From: Rikenellaceae bacterium
GTDB taxonomy: Bacteria > Bacteroidota > Bacteroidia > Bacteroidales > Rikenellaceae
NCBI GenBank assembly: GCA_015059715.1
Contig: SUZV01000001.1
Coordinates: 124,001 to 188,000, forward strand
Direction: 5' to 3'
DNA: 64,000 nt
A model generated the notes under the pieces. That model was not told where the DNA came from and did no database searches. It worked only from the letters and a program-made list of their open reading frames with translations. Within the stretch, counting starts at the first letter, position 1; each line of letters opens with the position of its first letter. Of the stretch, positions 62,253-64,000 are shown piece by piece. Position numbers and translations under genes: made by a program.

Positions 62253-62335
62253 TTTTTTAGGATATCCTATAATTAAGTAAATATCTCTTAAGGGAGGTCC
62301 CTTTTTCGGTCGCTATTTATATCCCCTCTCGTTAA

Positions 62336-62375
62336 CAAATATACTACATATCGGTATCTGTTAGTCACAAAGATA
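62336..62375 (-). promoter_or_regulatory. Candidate promoters of the PGYY lipoprotein operon
   Basis: Two minus-strand -7 boxes, TATATTTG (62336-62343) and TATCTTTG (62368-62375), 84 and 116 bp before the ATG. An AGGGA/TCCCT inverted repeat (62291-62302) lies in the leader. Confidence 0.45.
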
Positions 62376-62478
62376 CACATTCTTTTAATATATATAACCA
62401 AAACAGAGGTGAAATGTAAAAATTAGGGGGTCAAACGCCTAAATCTATCATTAAACCTGCTCTATGGCTTCGGCCGTA

Positions 62479-63087
62479 CTACTTATCGTCGCTACAAACC
62501 TCGCGGCGGTTCTTTAGCGCGTGAGTAATGGTCAGCTCGTCAACATACTCAAGTTCATCTCCAAATCCTATGCCGCGAGCGATGGTCGTGACTTTAACAT
62601 CGGGGAAGGCCTTGAGGCGGTTGAGTAGGTAGAAGAGCGTCGTCTCGCCCTCGACAGAGGTGGAGATGGCGATGATAACCTCGCGAACTGTACCCGTGAG
62701 GAGCTTGTCGGCCAGAAGGTCTATCTTTAAATCCGAAGGCCCTATGCCCTGCATGGGCGAGATAACTCCGCCTAAAATGTGGTAGATGCCCTGATACTGT
62801 CCCGTATTCTCTATCGACATAAGGTCCTGCACCTGCTCAACAACGCAGATGGTTGAGTGGTCGCGACGGCTATCGGCGCATATTGGACATATATCGCTAT
62901 CCGACAGATTGTTGCAGCTCGTGCAGTAGCGCACATCGTGACGAAACTTCGAGATACTCTCCGAGAGTGAGTCTACAACATCTGGCTCAAGACGAAGAAT
63001 ATGCATAGCCAAGCGCAGGGCTGTACGACGACCAATGCCTGGAAGTCGCTGAAGCTCACTACATACATTATCCAAGAGTCGTGACAT
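62479..63087 (-). CDS. recR: Recombination mediator RecR
   Basis: 202 residues. N-terminal helix-hairpin-helix LQRLPGIGRRTALRLAMH, C4 zinc finger CTSCNNLSDSDICPIC, and the Toprim domain ICVVEQVQDLMSIENTGQYQG with HILGGVISPMQGIGPSDL. It helps load RecA on gapped DNA with RecO and RecF. ATG 63087 (MSRLLDNVC) is chosen because a longer frame would run into the preceding gene. It follows the BatE-like gene by 28 bp. Confidence 0.96.
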   Translation of the reverse strand: MSRLLDNVCSELQRLPGIGRRTALRLAMHILRLEPDVVDSLSESISKFRHDVRYCTSCNNLSDSDICPICADSRRDHSTICVVEQVQDLMSIENTGQYQGIYHILGGVISPMQGIGPSDLKIDLLADKLLTGTVREVIIAISTSVEGETTLFYLLNRLKAFPDVKVTTIARGIGFGDELEYVDELTITHALKNRREVCSDDK

Positions 63088-63115
63088 CGAGTATACCCTT
63101 TTACCTATTAGACTA

Positions 63116-63934
63116 CTATATAAGCTCGATGGCCGAGTTGCGTATCCACCCCTTCTCGCCATCGGCAAAGATTATCTCTGACCACTCGCCATGGCTACGC
63201 GATATGCGAACAGTGACACCCTGCGAGGGCTGACGTATAATCTTCGATGCACTATCGGGCGAGGCGTGTACTGGAGTGGTGTCGTTGCACAGCACTACGG
63301 CGCGGTTGTCATTTAGTACTGCGTAGTGGCTTGATGTGGCAAGCAGCGTGCTGAGAAGAAAGCATAGTGCCACAACAATAGATGTAAAGAAGCTCGCCTT
63401 ACGCAGCGCGATGCGCTCCGAGAGTAGATAAATCATAACAAGCGTGAGCGTGCAGGCAAACATAATAATCGACACTATCGTCCAACCATTAGTGGTCATC
63501 ATATTGCGCAGTCCGTGCCAGAGCGTCGTGATAAAGCTCTGCGGTACGCCATCCGTATCGTTAGTATGGTCTACGGCAAGCTCCAAATTGTAGCGAGCAT
63601 CCTCCATTGCAGGGTTAAGCCTCAAGGCGCGGTGGTAGTTGAGCACAGCATAGCCAAGCTCGCCACCCGAGAAGGGGCGCGAAAGCGTCGGTTGCTGGCC
63701 CTGCTTAAAGTAGGCATTGGCGAGGTTGTAATATACGTCATCCGAGGCCTCGCCCAAGAGGATAATCTGATTGAATGAGTCAATGGCCGTGGCGTAGTCC
63801 CTATTTTCGTAGGCCTCAATGCCATCGTGCCAGTGTGCCTGTGCCGTAGTGCGAGCGTCTGCACCTAATAGTTGTGTCGGTAGCAGCACAATGCCCACCA
63901 CAGCAAAGAGAGTGTAAAATATTGCTCGTTTCAT
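63116..63934 (-). CDS. TPR and SH3 domain membrane protein, BatE-like
   Basis: 272 residues. Signal or first span (MKRAIFYTLFAVVGIVLLPTQ), TPR units (ATAIDSFNQIILLGEASDDVYYNLANAYFKQG and LGYAVLNYHRALRLNPAMED), two central membrane spans (TIVSIIMFACTLTLVMIYLL and FFTSIVVALCFLLSTLLA), and a C-terminal bacterial SH3 domain (HGEWSEIIFADGEKGWIRNSAIELI). This is the BatE layout of the Bacteroidetes aerotolerance (Bat) operon; batABCD would be expected upstream, beyond the window edge. Confidence 0.85.
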   Translation of the reverse strand: MKRAIFYTLFAVVGIVLLPTQLLGADARTTAQAHWHDGIEAYENRDYATAIDSFNQIILLGEASDDVYYNLANAYFKQGQQPTLSRPFSGGELGYAVLNYHRALRLNPAMEDARYNLELAVDHTNDTDGVPQSFITTLWHGLRNMMTTNGWTIVSIIMFACTLTLVMIYLLSERIALRKASFFTSIVVALCFLLSTLLATSSHYAVLNDNRAVVLCNDTTPVHASPDSASKIIRQPSQGVTVRISRSHGEWSEIIFADGEKGWIRNSAIELI

Positions 63935-63973
63935 ATCTGTATCTATGCAAATTTTGCCATTATACTTTGGCGA

Positions 63974-64000
63974 TTAACGTTTTACCGCCTCCTCGATTTT
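63974..64000 (-). CDS. 3' end of a gene upstream of batE-like gene
   Basis: The last eight codons read KIEEAVKR then TAA (63974-63976). The gap of 39 bp to the BatE-like ATG and shared strand suggest the end of batD or another bat gene, but nothing in these residues identifies it. Confidence 0.35.
   Translation of the reverse strand, partial: KIEEAVKR

Overview
The window looks like chromosome from a gut-type Bacteroidales, most like an Alistipes/Rikenellaceae relative. I infer this from the many TAnnTTTG -7 boxes paired with TTTG or TTG about 19-21 bp upstream, the SPII lipoproteins, the DUF4988/BACON and fimbrillin-like secreted proteins, a TPR-plus-membrane regulator of Bacteroidetes type, and two skp genes next to bamA. 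The genus call is inference. I recognise no phage, integrase or conjugation gene and no intact transposase.

Layout. 1-4.4 kb: an RND efflux operon on the minus strand (adaptor, pump, and the first 16 codons of an outer-membrane factor lipoprotein). 4.5-13.9 kb: eight tightly packed minus-strand genes (U32 peptidase, RNA methyltransferase, two chrA, pcrA-type helicase, glycosyltransferase, nth, S41 protease) that look like one operon. 14.1-26.4 kb: a DUF4988/BACON lipoprotein, serS, a 2[4Fe-4S] ferredoxin, a small barrel protein, a lipoprotein type I pullulanase, a TPR membrane regulator, rarA and a nucleoside-type MFS permease.

26.5-30.3 kb is an accessory islet. It holds tRNA-Gln, an 84-bp second copy of the tRNA 3' end plus its terminator, a stretch of small hairpins and 8-bp tandem repeats, then an A+T-rich DpnII-type GATC restriction-modification locus. 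30.3-44.3 kb is ordinary chromosome: lysC, a Sel1 protein, galE, a barrel protein, MscS, rmuC, a fimbrillin-GH13 amylase lipoprotein, a sodium:solute symporter and an FAD oxidoreductase. 44.5-46.7 kb is a second islet: tRNA-Leu, 83-bp direct repeats around a stand-alone GIY-YIG protein, and an inverted copy of the hairpin/8-mer module from the first islet. 46.7-64 kb is envelope and housekeeping: skp, skp, bamA, uppS, nadK; pdxJ, cca, a metallophosphoesterase; polA, queD; a FadL-like porin with a PGYY-repeat lipoprotein; recR and a BatE-like protein.

The most interesting material is non-coding. There is a modular hairpin-repeat family next to both tRNAs and just upstream of polA, where a 17-bp direct repeat flanks a small insertion. 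There is a nearly self-contained candidate small RNA gene at 37.5 kb, a second orphan promoter at 23.3 kb, and a promoter-leader-terminator unit in front of the GIY-YIG gene. By eye, GATC occurs only about 19 times in 64 kb (about 250 expected by chance) and is concentrated in the GATC restriction locus.
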